From contig JAFGMV010000089.1 of the NCBI GenBank assembly GCA_016927315.1, positions 1 to 61,160 of the forward strand: a DNA stretch of 61,160 nucleotides, given 5' to 3'. The translations under genes and the position numbers were made by a program. Shown here one piece after another: positions 51,437 to 60,029 of the stretch. Source of the stretch: Anaerolineales bacterium. GTDB lineage: Bacteria; Chloroflexota; Anaerolineae; Anaerolineales; Villigracilaceae. The notes beneath the pieces were generated by a model. That model was not told the DNA's origin. It worked only from the letters and a program-made list of their open reading frames with translations, and made no database searches. Each line of letters begins with the position of its first letter. The first letter of the stretch is position 1.

Positions 51437-52759
51437 TCAACTAATCAGCGCCGCGTCCAGCGCCAAGGCCAGGAAGATAAATAGAAGGTACATACTCGAA
51501 AAACGGTACATCTTCCAGGCCAATCTATTCCCCCCTTGCCGAAACACACGCCAGGCGGCGTAAAGCAAGACGCCGCCAAGTGATACTGCCGAAACCAGGA
51601 AAATACTGCCGGTCAGGTTCAATACCGGCATCAGGATCGTCAGGACGACCAACTCCAGGGTGTAGATAAAAATCTGGCGGCGGGTTTCTGCCTGCCCCCG
51701 AACCACGGGCAGCATCGGCACTCCTGCCCGTGCGTAATCCTTGCGGCGCACCAACGCCAGGGCCCAAAAATGAGGCGGGGTCCACAAGAAAACAATCGCA
51801 AACAGGAACAGGGCCGACAACCCCAGCCCGCCGGTGGCCGCCGCCCAGCCCACAACCGGGGGAATTGCACCGGCGCCTCCACCGATTACAATATTCTGGA
51901 TCGTGGCTTTCTTCAGCAGGATACTATAAAGAACCACATAATACAAAATACCGGCCAGTGACAGGAACGCAGACAACAGGTTGACATACCCAGCCAGCAA
52001 GTAAAAACTGAGGATACAAAGAGCCAGCCCGAAGGACAGCCCTTCCGCCGGCAGCATGCGTCCGGCCGCCAGCGGACGTTTGGAGGTGCGCTGCATATTT
52101 TTGTCCAGGTCGCGGTCGATATACTGGTTCAGGGCTGAAGCACCGCCTGCCGCCAGGGCGCCTCCCAACAGGGTCCAGAAGGTGAGCTCTGGAGAAGGCA
52201 GCCCTCTTGCACCCGCGACCATACCTGCATAAGTCGTCGCCAGCAGCAGGGCGACAATGAGGGGCTTGGCCAGGGACAGGAAATCCTGCGCCCGCTGACG
52301 GATACCCAACGGAGGGAAATCCACCGTATCCCCGGCCAGTATCCCGGACGCCGCCGCCAGACCGACGAGCGCCAGCCAGAGAACAATACAGGTCATTGTA
52401 TGCATGACCTGCAGGTAAAACGGGAACCCCCGCACCACCTGCACTGCCCCTAAAAAAACCTGGGCAAAGAACAGGATCACCGTTACAGTTGCCAGCGGCA
52501 GAAGAACACGCTGGTCGCGCTGTGTGCGCCAGGCCATCCGCAGCATCACGACTATCAAGACCGCGGCTAATCCGGCGGCAATGCGGTGCAGCAGCTGGCT
52601 CCAGCCGGCTGCGTCCTGCGGGAAACACCCCGGCCAGCTCCTGCAAATATAGGTCTCAGTGTTGACAGCGGTAATCCACCCCCCAACTGTCAACAAGAGT
52701 ACTGCAACAAATACCAACAAGGTCATTTTCGTAAAGGGATTTTCCAGGGAAAACCTCAT
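51437..52759 (-). CDS. Heme A synthase half-unit fused to heme O synthase (CtaA-CtaB)
   Basis: 440 residues. Residues 1-145 contain four helices of CtaA/COX15 with Cys-x5-Cys in ETYICRSWPGCFP and two conserved heme ligand histidines (LLHRIAAG and VMHTMTC). Full CtaA has eight helices and four such histidines, so this is the half-length type. From about residue 155 it is CtaB: AKPLIVALLLATTYAGM, NQYIDRDLDKNMQRTSKRPLA (Asp-rich farnesyl-binding motif), and VVGWAAATGGL. CtaB farnesylates heme B to heme O, and CtaA oxidises it to heme A. Both steps on one chain. It overlaps surf1 by four bases. Confidence 0.92.
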   Translation of the reverse strand: MRFSLENPFTKMTLLVFVAVLLLTVGGWITAVNTETYICRSWPGCFPQDAAGWSQLLHRIAAGLAAVLIVVMLRMAWRTQRDQRVLLPLATVTVILFFAQVFLGAVQVVRGFPFYLQVMHTMTCIVLWLALVGLAAASGILAGDTVDFPPLGIRQRAQDFLSLAKPLIVALLLATTYAGMVAGARGLPSPELTFWTLLGGALAAGGASALNQYIDRDLDKNMQRTSKRPLAAGRMLPAEGLSFGLALCILSFYLLAGYVNLLSAFLSLAGILYYVVLYSILLKKATIQNIVIGGGAGAIPPVVGWAAATGGLGLSALFLFAIVFLWTPPHFWALALVRRKDYARAGVPMLPVVRGQAETRRQIFIYTLELVVLTILMPVLNLTGSIFLVSAVSLGGVLLYAAWRVFRQGGNRLAWKMYRFSSMYLLFIFLALALDAALIS

Positions 52760-53532
52760 ATCTCACTCCTGGGCTGCACTTGCCGGCGCAGGAAAAACGG
52801 ATATCCTACCAACAGTATTGATGCAAAGGTAAACCACTGGCAGGCATATCCCCGGTGGGGGCCTTCAGTCAACTCAATTTTGGGTTGGTAAGGATAAGGC
52901 GGTTCGGTTCGATCCGATTCCGGATCGAGCTGGAGGTACACCTCGGCCAACGGGTATGGCACCTGTTCAGAAATGCGATCCAGGTTGGCAATATTCCAGA
53001 AATAAAGCTGCTGTCCCGGTGGGACCTGCGGGTCGGGGACACCACCCAGTTCCGCCTTACTCTGGCCCAAGCGCAGCACCCCGCTGATGGTCACAACGGC
53101 CGTCTGATCATAGGAACGCCAATCACCAGGGCTCACGTTCCCTTCCGCCGGAATCCATCCCCGGTCGACCAGGATGGCCGAACCATCTTTGAATACCAGC
53201 GGGGTCAGCAGGTGATACCCATACAGATTCAGATTGTCCTCACTTCTCCAGTACTGGTTTCGCAGAGCTATCTGATTTTCAAAGTCATACACACCGGAAG
53301 CAGTTGCAGAACGGTACTCCTGCTCAGCCAGGTCAACGCCGGGATAGGTAACAGAATTCAGATCAAGCGGTTCAGCCGCCCACATGGCTTCCATGTGGGC
53401 ATTGAAGGTAAGCCGCCGATCCAGTCTGTCCAACTGCCAGATTCCAAGGCGAACACACAGTGCAGCTCCCAGCAATACCAACAGGGTTGTCCACCACCAG
53501 CGGCGGCTGAAAAACAGACCTGCTGCCTTCAC
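52756..53532 (-). CDS. SURF1 family cytochrome oxidase assembly protein
   Basis: 258 residues. One helix at each end (WWTTLLVLLGAALCVRLGIWQLDRLDRR and CQWFTFASILLVGYPFFLRR) with the domain between. LGIWQLDRL, ILVDRGWIP and the closing GYACQWFTFASILL are SURF1/Shy1 motifs. It helps heme a insertion into subunit I. It overlaps the genes on both sides by four bases (ATGA). Confidence 0.92.
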   Translation of the reverse strand: MKAAGLFFSRRWWWTTLLVLLGAALCVRLGIWQLDRLDRRLTFNAHMEAMWAAEPLDLNSVTYPGVDLAEQEYRSATASGVYDFENQIALRNQYWRSEDNLNLYGYHLLTPLVFKDGSAILVDRGWIPAEGNVSPGDWRSYDQTAVVTISGVLRLGQSKAELGGVPDPQVPPGQQLYFWNIANLDRISEQVPYPLAEVYLQLDPESDRTEPPYPYQPKIELTEGPHRGYACQWFTFASILLVGYPFFLRRQVQPRSEI

Positions 53533-54023
53533 GAACGGTCATCCTTTTTTTCAGCCGGCCAGGCCGCCAGGCTGTAAACGGCAATCAGACCGCCCAATGG
53601 CACGCCTGCGGTCAGGATCCCCAACAGGCGTGTACCGAAGGTCAGCGGTTCCCTGACATCCAGACCCAGGTATTGGTTTGGCTGGAAAGAACAGGACAGG
53701 GCGTAATTCTCAACCGAATCCAACTGCAATCTGGCAGAAGCCCCCGGCGGGATCCACAGCGGCCCTAATTCATGGTCGACCTCGTCTTCGTTGACTACCA
53801 CCAGGGTATCCCCCAGCACAAAGGTCATATCCGGAGGAATGGAAGGAGGCTGTTCGCCGCGCGCCACCTTTGCCGCCGTTCCAGCCAGGATTACCAGCCG
53901 TACTTCCTGCGGCAGGCGGGCTGTTTCCTGTACAAAACGGAAGGTTATTTCACTGATCGCCAGACCGATCATAATGCCCAACACCAGTGAGATCAGAACA
54001 CGCCGGATCACGACCTTCTTCAT
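53529..54023 (-). CDS. Cupredoxin-like membrane-anchored protein of the oxidase operon
   Basis: 164 residues. N-terminal anchor, about 85-residue outer domain, C-terminal helix (RLLGILTAGVPLGGLIAVYSLA). The domain has FVLGDTLVVVNEDEVDHELGPLWIPPG, and SVENYALSCSFQPNQYLGLDV, a pattern of a cupredoxin with one His and one Cys as copper ligands; a second His and Met are not obvious, so copper binding would be atypical. I cannot match it to a named family. Context, between PCuAC and Surf1 and with four-base overlap to Surf1, suggests a part in copper delivery to the oxidase. Confidence 0.78.
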   Translation of the reverse strand: MKKVVIRRVLISLVLGIMIGLAISEITFRFVQETARLPQEVRLVILAGTAAKVARGEQPPSIPPDMTFVLGDTLVVVNEDEVDHELGPLWIPPGASARLQLDSVENYALSCSFQPNQYLGLDVREPLTFGTRLLGILTAGVPLGGLIAVYSLAAWPAEKKDDRS

Positions 54024-54445
54024 TAAGGCTCCCTGACGGATACCACAACTTTACGGCTGCCTGCCCGGGCAAACGTCAGGGTCAGGTCGAAGGTATCGCC
54101 CGCTTTCAAGTCCCGGGTAAGGGCGATCAACATGACATGCAGGCCGCCAGGTTCCAATTCGACCCGGTCATTTGCAGGCATCTCAATCCTTTCCTGCAGC
54201 TGCATCACCATCGCGCCATCCTGTTGCATTGAGTGATGCAACTCGACCGCACCGGAAATCTGACTGCCAACAGACAAGAGGGCATCTGCCTGGCCCGGAT
54301 TATCAACAACAAAGTACACAGCGCTGTTGTCTCCACTGGCTCCCGGGCGGGCCCACGCCTCCCCTATCAAAAGTTCTGCGGATCGAGTCTGGCAGGATGA
54401 GAGCACCAGGATCAGCAAGAACAATAAAATAAATTGTTTTTTCAT
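54023..54445 (-). CDS. PCu(A)C copper chaperone lipoprotein
   Basis: 140 residues. Lipobox LSSC with cysteine at about residue 18. DUF461 fold: AWARPGASGDNSAVYFVV, the copper site ELHHSMQQDGAMVMQL (His and Met) and the closing ELEPGGLHVMLIAL (His and Met). The family binds Cu(I) outside the membrane and delivers it to the CuA centre through Sco. Start ATG at 54445 with AAGG seven bases away. Immediately follows sco (one-base overlap of stop and an alternative start). Confidence 0.9.
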   Translation of the reverse strand: MKKQFILLFLLILVLSSCQTRSAELLIGEAWARPGASGDNSAVYFVVDNPGQADALLSVGSQISGAVELHHSMQQDGAMVMQLQERIEMPANDRVELEPGGLHVMLIALTRDLKAGDTFDLTLTFARAGSRKVVVSVREP

Positions 54446-54465
54446 ATCGCCTTCAGAATGGGTCA

Positions 54466-55074
54466 TTATTCTTTTAACAAAATTCGAATATCATGAGCGA
54501 TATCTTCAGGCGGAGTCCCAAAGCTGTAAGTGAGCCGCAGATTGCCATCGGTATCAACCAGGTAAACACGCGCCGTATGCGTGACCAAGTAACCTGCGGC
54601 AGAGCCGCTGGAAGTATTGATCTCGCGAAAAACGCCATACGCCTGGTAGATCGGCTCCAGGGTCTCCAGGGAATCGACCAATCCCAGAAAAGCAGGATCG
54701 AACGCCGAAACATAGGCCTGGATGCGCTCAACTGTGTCCCGCTCCGGATCGACAGTCACAAAGACAACTTGCACGTGTTTCGCCTGCTCGTCACTGAGCA
54801 TGGAACGAACTCGCCGCAGTTCGGATAGAGTCGTCGGGCACACATCCGGGCAGGATGCATATCCGAAGAAAAGCAGGACCACTTTGCCTTTCCAGTCACT
54901 CAAACGGAACTGGTTTCCGTTCTGGTCAATCAAATGGATCTCCGGCGCAGGTTTTGGGTTAACGATCTGAGCACCTTTGAGATGATCGACTCTCTGTAAG
55001 AACAATCCGCCCAGGAGAACCAATAGAATCAGGCCGGTCGTTCCAATACTCACCCAAATTATTTTCCTGATCAT
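54466..55074 (-). CDS. SCO1/SenC family copper chaperone
   Basis: 202 residues. Anchor helix (ISIGTTGLILLVLLGGLFL), then a thioredoxin-like fold with copper motif CPDVC in FFGYASCPDVCPTTLSELRRV, VTVDPERDTVERIQAY and the copper-ligand His in VTHTARVYLVD. Sco proteins assemble CuA in subunit II. Start: ATG 55074 or GTG 55083 are both possible; the first is listed. It lies 70 bases after the subunit III gene and before PCuAC. Confidence 0.93.
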   Translation of the reverse strand: MIRKIIWVSIGTTGLILLVLLGGLFLQRVDHLKGAQIVNPKPAPEIHLIDQNGNQFRLSDWKGKVVLLFFGYASCPDVCPTTLSELRRVRSMLSDEQAKHVQVVFVTVDPERDTVERIQAYVSAFDPAFLGLVDSLETLEPIYQAYGVFREINTSSGSAAGYLVTHTARVYLVDTDGNLRLTYSFGTPPEDIAHDIRILLKE

Positions 55075-55143
55075 TTCTTTCACTTTCTAAACTAATCTGC
55101 CGGAGGCCTTCCACCACACTGCCTCGGGCGCCATTTCTTTCAT

Positions 55144-55911
55144 CTACCCTGCAGATCCAATTAAATAAAGCGCCGGGTAGAAGAATATCCATACTACATC
55201 CACAAAGTGCCAATAGACAGCGGCGGCTTCAACGCCCCAATGCCTTTCAGCTGTGTACTTGCCCCTTAACCCGTTGCTTAAAATAATCGCCAGGAAAAAA
55301 ACTCCCGTCAGCACATGAAAGGCATGCATCCCGGTCATCATGTAAAAGATCGCCCCGGCGACACCACTGGAAGGGGTGAGGCCTTCATGCATGGCCAGAC
55401 GCCACTCGACTCCTACGACTCCGGCCAGGAACAGAAACCCCAGCAACAGGGTTGCGGAGGTTCCGATAAGGAAACCTTTGCGATCCCCATACTCCATTGA
55501 GACTTCCGCCCGGTTCATGAAAAAGGATGAAACCAGCAGGACAGCGGTCACAGCCAGGCCCAGGATCTGGTTCAATTCGGGACGGGTCGGTCCCAACAAG
55601 TTGAAACGAGCGACCATCAAGCCGCCAAAAACAAATGAATCGGAAAGCAGGAAAAGCCACAAACCCAGACGGTTGGTTCCCAAAATATACAGGTAACTGT
55701 CCCGTTCAATGTCGGTTTCGTCGGTCAACAAGTGGTTGCTATGCATATAGAAGTACAATACCATGCCGGCCTTTAACAGCGCCGTCAGGGTCAGCAAAAG
55801 GGCAGATCCGACAACAGCAGCAATAAAGAATTCCAGTCCGGTCAGAACGACCAGAAAAAGGAAAACCGTCAAGCCCAGGTTCAGAACTGAAGATTTGTTC
55901 GCGTGTTGCAT
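55144..55911 (-). CDS. Cytochrome c oxidase subunit IV fused to subunit III
   Basis: 255 residues. Residues 1 to about 70 have LGLTVFLFLVVLTGLEFFIA and ALLLTLTALLKAGMVLYFYMHSNHL, which is the prokaryotic subunit IV (CtaF/COX4_pro) pattern. The rest is subunit III: WLFLLSDSFVFGGLMVARF, FYMMTGMHAFHVLTGVFFLAIIL, and ERHWGVEAAAVYWHFVDVVWIFFYPALYL, all typical. Total seven or eight helices. Such IV/III joining in one chain is unusual but gives the same complex content. GGGAG lies upstream of the ATG. It follows the subunit I gene by about ten bases. Confidence 0.92.
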   Translation of the reverse strand: MQHANKSSVLNLGLTVFLFLVVLTGLEFFIAAVVGSALLLTLTALLKAGMVLYFYMHSNHLLTDETDIERDSYLYILGTNRLGLWLFLLSDSFVFGGLMVARFNLLGPTRPELNQILGLAVTAVLLVSSFFMNRAEVSMEYGDRKGFLIGTSATLLLGFLFLAGVVGVEWRLAMHEGLTPSSGVAGAIFYMMTGMHAFHVLTGVFFLAIILSNGLRGKYTAERHWGVEAAAVYWHFVDVVWIFFYPALYLIGSAG

Positions 55912-55922
55912 CATCACTCCCG

Positions 55923-57791
55923 CTATTTTCCTACCTTAACATAAACAGAGCCTTCCAGACCATAATCATAGGGCCTCCCAACGATCTCGATCGGTTCGGG
56001 ATAATTGTGCGCCGGCATTGGCGATGGAACCTGCCATTCAGGCGAACGTGATTGCCACAGATTTCCAGTCGCTTCCCTGCCCTTACGGATACTGATGATC
56101 AGGTTGACAAAGAAAATCAATACGGACAGTGCGATCACATAAGCAGCAATGGTCATGATCAAATGGGAAAGGTCAAACCCCATAGCTGCATCATAGTCGG
56201 CGATACGGCGGCGCATTCCCAGTAAGCCTACCCGCATCATCCACAGACTCAGGACGATAAATGCCGGAGTCATCAGCCAGAAATGCAGTTTGCCCAGGGT
56301 TTCATTCAATCTTCTTCCTGTAGCCTTTGGGAACCAGTAATAAATGGCTGCGAAGAACGGGAAGATATAACCTCCGAACATGGTGTCATGGAAGTGCCCG
56401 ACAATGAAGTATGTATCGTGCAGATGCAGATCGGTTGAGACAGTCGCATTTGGAGGCCCGGTCAGACCGCCCAGCAGGAAGACAAAGATACCGGCCAGTA
56501 TGAAGAGCATTGGCGTTGGTGTGCGGATCTTGCCCTGCCACAAGGTAGCCACCCAGGAGAAGAACTTCACACCGGTCGGCACGGCAACCAGCAAGGTGCT
56601 GTACATAAAGGGTACACGCAGGTATTCGTTCATCCCAGAAGCGAACATGTGGTGCGCCCAGACCAGGAAACCCACCAGGGCGATCCCAAAAGAGGACATC
56701 GCCACCCACTTATAACCAAAGAGCGGTTTGCGCACAAAGACCGGCAGCAGTTCGCTGATGATCCCCAGGCCAGGCAGGACAAAGACATATACGGCCGGGT
56801 GTGAGTAAAACCAGAACAGGTGCTGGAACAGGATCGGGTTGCCGCCCTGCGCCGGGTTGAAAAAGCCCATCCCCAGCAAGCGTTCGAACATCACCAGTTG
56901 GAAGGAAAGGCCAATCAACTGCGTGGCAGTCAAGGAAATGAGGGAGGTAGCCATCGCCGTCCAGACAAAGATCGGCATACGGAAAGCCGTCATCCCCCTG
57001 GCTCGCATACGCAATACGGTCGCAATCAGGTTGAGCGCCCCCAGGATCGAGGACCAGCCAGCCACAAATACACCCAAGAAAAACATCTGCATCCCCAAAG
57101 GCGCCCGGACCGATAACGGTGGATACCCGGTCCAACCGGTATCAAAGCCTCCCAGCGCCAGGCTGGAGAGCAGCAGCACTGCAGCCGGTACAGCAATCCA
57201 GAATGAGAAGGAATTCAACCGCGGGAAAGCCATATCGGGGGCGCCGACCAGCAACGGGACCAGGTAGTTCATTGCTCCGGCAATCCCCAACAAGATCGAA
57301 ACAATCATCAGGATTCCATGCAGGCTCATCAGGGTGTTGTACAGGTTCGGGTCCAGGAATTGCAATCCCGAACGGGTCAGTTCTGTGCGAAAGACCAGTG
57401 CAAAGGCGCCCCCAATGCTCATTAACAGCAGCGAAGTGAGCGTGTACTGGATACCTATCACTTTATGGTCAACCGAGGGACCAAAATACCCGCGCCAGCC
57501 AGGTTCATCCTGCGGATGCGCTGGTGTTTCCAAGCCAAGCGCCCACTTTACCCAATCGTTCACCGCACCTACACCAACCATGAAGGCGATCACACCAAAA
57601 ACACCCCCAACCACCCAGGCTGGCTCGGTAAAGAACACATTGTTCCGGTCAAAGGCAAACAACTTCATCTCGAAACCGAAGCGGGAAACCAATATCCATC
57701 GGATCAAAGTCACAAAGGCTGCACCAATTGCGGTCCAGATTATTTGATAAACCAGGCCTTTCACCAGACCAAGGGAAAAGAACTTCTTCAT
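55923..57791 (-). CDS. ctaD: Cytochrome c oxidase subunit I (A2-type, caa3)
   Basis: 622 residues, with an N-terminal extension of about 100 residues and two helices. Ligands visible: low-spin heme His in LMSLHGILMI, CuB His and Tyr-containing loop FWFYSHPAVYVFVLPG, CuB His pair WAHHMFASG, and heme a3/low-spin His in DTYFIVGHFHDTMFGG. In A1 oxidases the D-channel glutamate sits in GHPEVY; here it is YSHPAVY, the A2-type sequence. So it is a proton-pumping, oxygen-reducing haem-copper oxidase without the classical Glu. It is the second gene of the operon, 17 bases after subunit II. Confidence 0.95.
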   Translation of the reverse strand: MKKFFSLGLVKGLVYQIIWTAIGAAFVTLIRWILVSRFGFEMKLFAFDRNNVFFTEPAWVVGGVFGVIAFMVGVGAVNDWVKWALGLETPAHPQDEPGWRGYFGPSVDHKVIGIQYTLTSLLLMSIGGAFALVFRTELTRSGLQFLDPNLYNTLMSLHGILMIVSILLGIAGAMNYLVPLLVGAPDMAFPRLNSFSFWIAVPAAVLLLSSLALGGFDTGWTGYPPLSVRAPLGMQMFFLGVFVAGWSSILGALNLIATVLRMRARGMTAFRMPIFVWTAMATSLISLTATQLIGLSFQLVMFERLLGMGFFNPAQGGNPILFQHLFWFYSHPAVYVFVLPGLGIISELLPVFVRKPLFGYKWVAMSSFGIALVGFLVWAHHMFASGMNEYLRVPFMYSTLLVAVPTGVKFFSWVATLWQGKIRTPTPMLFILAGIFVFLLGGLTGPPNATVSTDLHLHDTYFIVGHFHDTMFGGYIFPFFAAIYYWFPKATGRRLNETLGKLHFWLMTPAFIVLSLWMMRVGLLGMRRRIADYDAAMGFDLSHLIMTIAAYVIALSVLIFFVNLIISIRKGREATGNLWQSRSPEWQVPSPMPAHNYPEPIEIVGRPYDYGLEGSVYVKVGK

Positions 57792-57808
57792 GATATGGCC
57801 TAACCTCC

Positions 57809-58819
57809 TTACTGCAGGGTCTTGATGAACTCAATGACATCTTCGATCTGAAGTTCATCCAGTCCAAAGACAGGCATAACGTTGGGGTTAAAATCTTCTA
57901 CAACCTGAGCATTCGGCTCCATGATCGACCGGCGAATGTACGCTTCGTCGCCAATCAAAGTAGCACCATTATCCAGCCTGACCTTTTCGCCAATCAAGCC
58001 TCGCCAGGTTGGACCGGTACCATTGGAACCATCCAACGAATGGCAGGCTTTGCAGTACTGCCGGTATATCTCTTCACCGCGATCAGCACTCGGGCCGGAT
58101 AATGAAGCTTCAGCCGCTTCTGACTGCTTCTGTTCGATCCAGGCTTCGAATTCTTCCCGGGATACGACAACGACTGGCGCACGCATCGCCGCATGATCCT
58201 GCCCGCACAACTCAGCACAGGCCAGGGTGTACCAGCCCGGTTCGACCGGGGTCACTCTCAGTTCGGTAATCTGCCCCGGAACCAGGTCCTGCTTCATCCG
58301 AAATTCCGGCACATAGAAAGAATGGATCACATCACGCGATTCCATTTTCAGCAAAACCTGCCTGTTAACCGGCAGGTACAGTTCACTCAGACTCTTCAAT
58401 CCATACTCCGGGTAACTGAAAGACCAGCCCCACTGGAAGCCGACTACTTTCACATCAAGGGCCTGCGGATCAACCCGGCGGACTTCCCCCAAGTTCAGCG
58501 CCCCCAGATATGAAAAAGCAATCACAATAACCAGCGGGATTACTGTCCAAGTGATCTCAAGCCTGGTATTGCCTTCAATATGCACTGCATCAGTTTCATC
58601 CCCTTCCCTTTTCCTGAATACAACCAGGCTGTACAGCAATGGTACGGTGATTAGTGAAAACAGGAATGATAATACGATAATTTCAAGATTGAACAACCAG
58701 TCAATAGTTACCGCTTGTGCACTGGCCTGTTCGGGGAGCAACCCGACCACGCCCAGCCCCAAATAAGCCAGCAGGGTCGCTGTGATAACCAACAGCCCAA
58801 CGATAACAAAGTGTCGCAT
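57809..58819 (-). CDS. ctaC: Cytochrome c oxidase subunit II with C-terminal cytochrome c domain
   Basis: 336 residues. Two N-terminal helices (ITATLLAYLGLGVVGLL and IIVLSFLFSLITVPLLYSL), then a CuA domain with HSFYVPEFRMKQDL and the ligand cluster CAELCGQDHAAM, then a cytochrome c domain with the heme motif CKACH and a later axial Met in VMPVFG. This is the caa3 architecture, in which electrons pass from the attached cytochrome c to CuA. GAGGAGA lies before the ATG. First gene of the operon. Confidence 0.95.
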   Translation of the reverse strand: MRHFVIVGLLVITATLLAYLGLGVVGLLPEQASAQAVTIDWLFNLEIIVLSFLFSLITVPLLYSLVVFRKREGDETDAVHIEGNTRLEITWTVIPLVIVIAFSYLGALNLGEVRRVDPQALDVKVVGFQWGWSFSYPEYGLKSLSELYLPVNRQVLLKMESRDVIHSFYVPEFRMKQDLVPGQITELRVTPVEPGWYTLACAELCGQDHAAMRAPVVVVSREEFEAWIEQKQSEAAEASLSGPSADRGEEIYRQYCKACHSLDGSNGTGPTWRGLIGEKVRLDNGATLIGDEAYIRRSIMEPNAQVVEDFNPNVMPVFGLDELQIEDVIEFIKTLQ

Positions 58820-58853
58820 TGACGATCTCCTCGTGCGCTTTTACTCCCGAGTC

Positions 58854-59231
58854 TCAGACGCCCCAGGGGTCAATTAACCAGTCAACAGCCTGCTTGGAAG
58901 TCAACTGCCTGCGGTCGTAAATAACAACAGGTTCAACTTCACCAAGGGATACCAGAACCACACGCATCGGCGTGTCGCTGGCCACAAAACTATTCAAGAA
59001 AGTCTCCCGGTTGATCTTACGATCATCATGATCCACAATAACAAGGTCAGGCTTGTAGACCTTCAAGGCAGACAGAACTTCTTCCATAGAAGTGGAAACC
59101 GATACAACAACAGCTTTCTCACCCCAACTGTCGCCATATACCTTGCGCAATCCTCTTGCAAACAGGGGGTTGGCAGAAGCAATGACAACTCTCTTTGGGG
59201 TTGTTATGTGAGTATTCTTAATATCTTTCAT
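58854..59231 (-). CDS. Receiver-like pseudo-response regulator domain protein
   Basis: 125 residues. A CheY-like fold: RVVIASANPLFARGLRKVY, VSVSTSMEEVLSALKVYKPDLVIVDHDD, RVVLVSLGEVEPVVIYDR. The usual acidic pair near the start is replaced by SAN, and the conserved Lys after the Thr/Ser strand is missing, so normal phosphorylation is doubtful although an Asp remains in VIVDHDD. No output domain. It lies 35 bases upstream of ctaC on the same strand, so it may head the oxidase transcript or be separately controlled. Confidence 0.75.
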   Translation of the reverse strand: MKDIKNTHITTPKRVVIASANPLFARGLRKVYGDSWGEKAVVVSVSTSMEEVLSALKVYKPDLVIVDHDDRKINRETFLNSFVASDTPMRVVLVSLGEVEPVVIYDRRQLTSKQAVDWLIDPWGV

Positions 59232-59387
59232 TTCTCAACAACATAATTTTTACCTGATTACCTAACTATAATTTACCAAATATTGTCCATATTGTCACGA
59301 TTAATTGTCGGGCTCACAGAACGATTTTAAACAAACAAGCGGGTGATTTTGCATCACCCGCTTGTTATCATCCCTAAGAGGATCATC
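59232..59387. other. Promoter/terminator region between oxidase-side gene and regulator operon
   Basis: No gene. The part nearest 59231 is AT-rich; a minus-strand TATAGT at 59265-59270 is a candidate -10 for the receiver-like gene. The distal part is the terminator of the regulator-kinase unit. Confidence 0.45.
59334..59366 (-). terminator. Terminator of the regulator-kinase operon
   Basis: Perfect 14-bp inverted repeat (59334-59347 and 59353-59366), five-base loop. On the minus strand it is followed by TGTTTAAAA, moderately T-rich. It lies 22 bases past the NarL-type regulator stop. Confidence 0.85.
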
Positions 59388-60029
59388 TTATCGAAGCCAG
59401 CCTTCCCGGGTTGCCATAGCAACCGCCTCAGCCCGATTTCCTACGCCCATCTTCTTCATAATGTGCCGGATATGCGTTTTGACAGTGTTATCTGAAATAA
59501 ACAACTCATCTGCAGTCTGTGATGTCGTCTGGCCGTGCGCCAGGCATTTCAAGACTTCGATTTCTCGTTCGCTTAACAAGCTATTCGATGGAGAAACCGA
59601 ATCCCGGCGGAGCAGTTGAAAGACCTGCGTGGTTATTTCGGGGGAGAGTACAGAGTTCCCTTCAATGACATCGTTGATCGTCTTACACAGCGCGTCGGGT
59701 TCCGTGTTCTTCAGCAGGTAGCCGTCTGCACCCCCGGCAATGGCGGCAACCAGGTCCTGCTCTTTTTCAGAAATTGTCAACATCAAAACCTTGACTTCTA
59801 TCCCGGCCTCATTGATCAATTTCAAGGCGCCGAGGCCGTCGACTTCCGGCATATTTACATCCAGCAAGACAACATCCGGCTTTTGTTCCTTAATCACGAT
59901 CAGGGCTTCCTTTCCATTGCCAGCCTGTCCAACAGCTTCAAAACCGTCCATTTCCGAAAGCAGGCCCACCAATCCCTGTCGGAACAGGATGTGGTCATCA
60001 ACAACAACAATGCGGATAGGCGTACTCAT
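59388..60029 (-). CDS. NarL/FixJ-type response regulator
   Basis: 213 residues. Receiver domain with VVVDDHILFRQGL (acidic pair), VVLLDVNMPEVDG (phosphorylated Asp about residue 55), LMLTISEKE and YLLKNTEP (conserved Lys). LuxR-type HTH at the C-terminus: SLLSEREIEVLKCLAHGQTTSQTADELFISDNTVKTHIRHIMKKM. A complete two-component regulator whose gene overlaps that of the kinase by four bases (ATGA). Target genes unknown; the oxidase operon is the nearest downstream locus. Confidence 0.95.
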   Translation of the reverse strand: MSTPIRIVVVDDHILFRQGLVGLLSEMDGFEAVGQAGNGKEALIVIKEQKPDVVLLDVNMPEVDGLGALKLINEAGIEVKVLMLTISEKEQDLVAAIAGGADGYLLKNTEPDALCKTINDVIEGNSVLSPEITTQVFQLLRRDSVSPSNSLLSEREIEVLKCLAHGQTTSQTADELFISDNTVKTHIRHIMKKMGVGNRAEAVAMATREGWLR

